Positions 30,944 through 31,594 of a stretch of DNA of 31,594 bases are shown here, piece after piece. The stretch comes from a virus. The notes under the pieces are model-generated. The model did not search any database. It worked only from the letters and a program-made list of their open reading frames with translations, and was not told the DNA's origin. The stretch's first letter is position 1. Every line of letters starts with the position of its first letter. Position numbers and translations under genes: made by a program. The stretch covers positions 1-31,594 of IMG/VR virus record IMGVR_UViG_3300013122_000011. The stretch is one strand, 5' to 3'.

Positions 30944-31594
30944 TCATCTCTTCTTATTACTACCAGGTATATGAACTCCATATTGCTCTTGCTGCCATAG
31001 GGGATGTTTCTCACTTCCTATCCAAATGTCTCTGGACGAGTGAATGCCCCAAGCTACTGAATAAACAGAGTCATCCAGTATCCGCTCCTCGGCAACAGCC
31101 TCTTCATCCTTTTTCTCCTTTTTCCGCTTTAGCTTAAAAGGAGAGCCAAAAAACCTCTCAAACTCATCATGGTCAAAATTTTCCAGCTCCTCCCTGAATA
31201 AGTCTGGGCGGTCTGGAATAAATGGCTCTATCTCCTCAGTCAGAGGGTTGCGGTAATACGGAACCTCAGGGCATTTAAAAAGTCCGTTGCTCATCAACTG
31301 CCACATACTGGTGAAGGCGACATACTGGTTCTGATAATTCGGGAAAACCTCTTCACACTCATAGTCCTCATCATCACACCAGCTCTTTATATCCGAGGAA
31401 AGATACCGCTCTAGGGTTATATTGTCAGGAAACCCAAAGTTCTCCATCACAGTATCGAACTCCTCCTTTATATCCTGTATCTCACTGCTCTCTATCCACT
31501 TCAGCCTAAGTACAAAATATATCCATTGGAACCGTGGGTCGGAGACAGACGGAAGCTTCCCCTTTGCTATAGTAGATATGAAGGTACGGTTGGC
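30944..31594 (-). CDS. Hypothetical protein, 5' end outside window
   Basis: Frame is open from the right edge to a stop at 30944, giving 216 visible residues. A GTG at 31450 could be a start (AAAGGAGG lies about 11 bases upstream), but the frame continues protein-like to the edge (FQWIYFVLRLKWIESSEIQ), so I call a longer gene cut by the window. Seen in it: a run of acidic and aromatic residues (SWCDDEDYECEEVFPNYQNQ), a Lys-rich coiled-coil-like stretch (KLKRKKEKKDEEAVAEE) and a basic C-terminus. No terminase motif is present. I do not recognise the family. Confidence 0.7.
   Translation of the reverse strand, partial: ANRTFISTIAKGKLPSVSDPRFQWIYFVLRLKWIESSEIQDIKEEFDTVMENFGFPDNITLERYLSSDIKSWCDDEDYECEEVFPNYQNQYVAFTSMWQLMSNGLFKCPEVPYYRNPLTEEIEPFIPDRPDLFREELENFDHDEFERFFGSPFKLKRKKEKKDEEAVAEERILDDSVYSVAWGIHSSRDIWIGSEKHPLWQQEQYGVHIPGSNKKR

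Noticed and set aside
31448-31450. GTG at 31450 as the start of the right-edge gene
   Set aside because: The frame continues upstream to the edge without a stop and reads as protein; the nearby SD-like AAAGGAGG is in codons for Lys-Glu-Glu. Not fully excluded.
1-31594. CRISPR array, tRNA genes, integrase or attachment site
   Set aside because: Looked for and not seen; the window is filled by structural and cassette genes with no spacer long enough.

Overview
This window is part of the virion-morphogenesis region of a tailed, siphovirus-type phage or prophage. Every supported gene is on the minus strand, so transcription runs from high to low coordinates. Genes are packed with gaps of a few bases or short overlaps, many with strong Shine-Dalgarno sites up to AAAGGAGGTGA. 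There is no gene-free stretch above about 80 bases. I see no tRNA, integrase, attachment site, CRISPR array or insertion sequence. The large terminase is not in the window. The order follows phage lambda closely: portal (B), protease with nested scaffold (C/Nu3), decoration protein (D), major capsid (E), neck genes (FI/FII region), minor tail (Z), tail terminator (U), tail tube (V), frameshifted chaperones (G/GT), tape measure (H), then M, L, K and an I-J fusion cut by the left edge. A lambda-type tip with a gpJ-like receptor protein and an NlpC/P60 enzyme suggests a Gram-negative host. The species cannot be told from the sequence.

Layout in the direction of transcription. Positions 31594-30449 hold an unrecognised gene cut by the window edge and a sigma-region-4-like helix-turn-helix protein with an N-terminal Cys cluster. 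Position 30434-28749 is the portal. Positions 28725-23047 hold a seven-enzyme cassette: GT2 glycosyltransferase, radical SAM, two overlapping Rossmann methyltransferases, a GT-A-type glycosyltransferase, a second radical SAM and a third methyltransferase. A 62-residue Cys protein follows. Positions 22812-19486 make the head (protease/scaffold, decoration, major capsid). Positions 19404-17986 hold three neck genes. Positions 17973-15910 hold a fused GT4-GT9 glycosyltransferase. Positions 15907-13949 hold minor tail protein, tail terminator, a zinc-ribbon protein and tail tube. Positions 13870-9033 hold the chaperone pair and tape measure. Positions 9029-1 hold the tail tip.

The most unusual content is the set of eight sugar/SAM-chemistry enzymes placed inside the late structural operon: seven between portal and protease, and one between neck and tail genes. 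Lambda has nothing there. Co-transcription with virion genes suggests, by inference only, that they modify virion proteins or the host surface late in infection. Other points of note are an in-frame nested scaffold gene with a near-ideal internal ribosome site, perfect hairpins directly after both the major capsid and tail tube genes, a -1 chaperone overlap without a canonical slippery heptamer, and a gpL-like Cys pattern expected to hold an iron-sulfur cluster.
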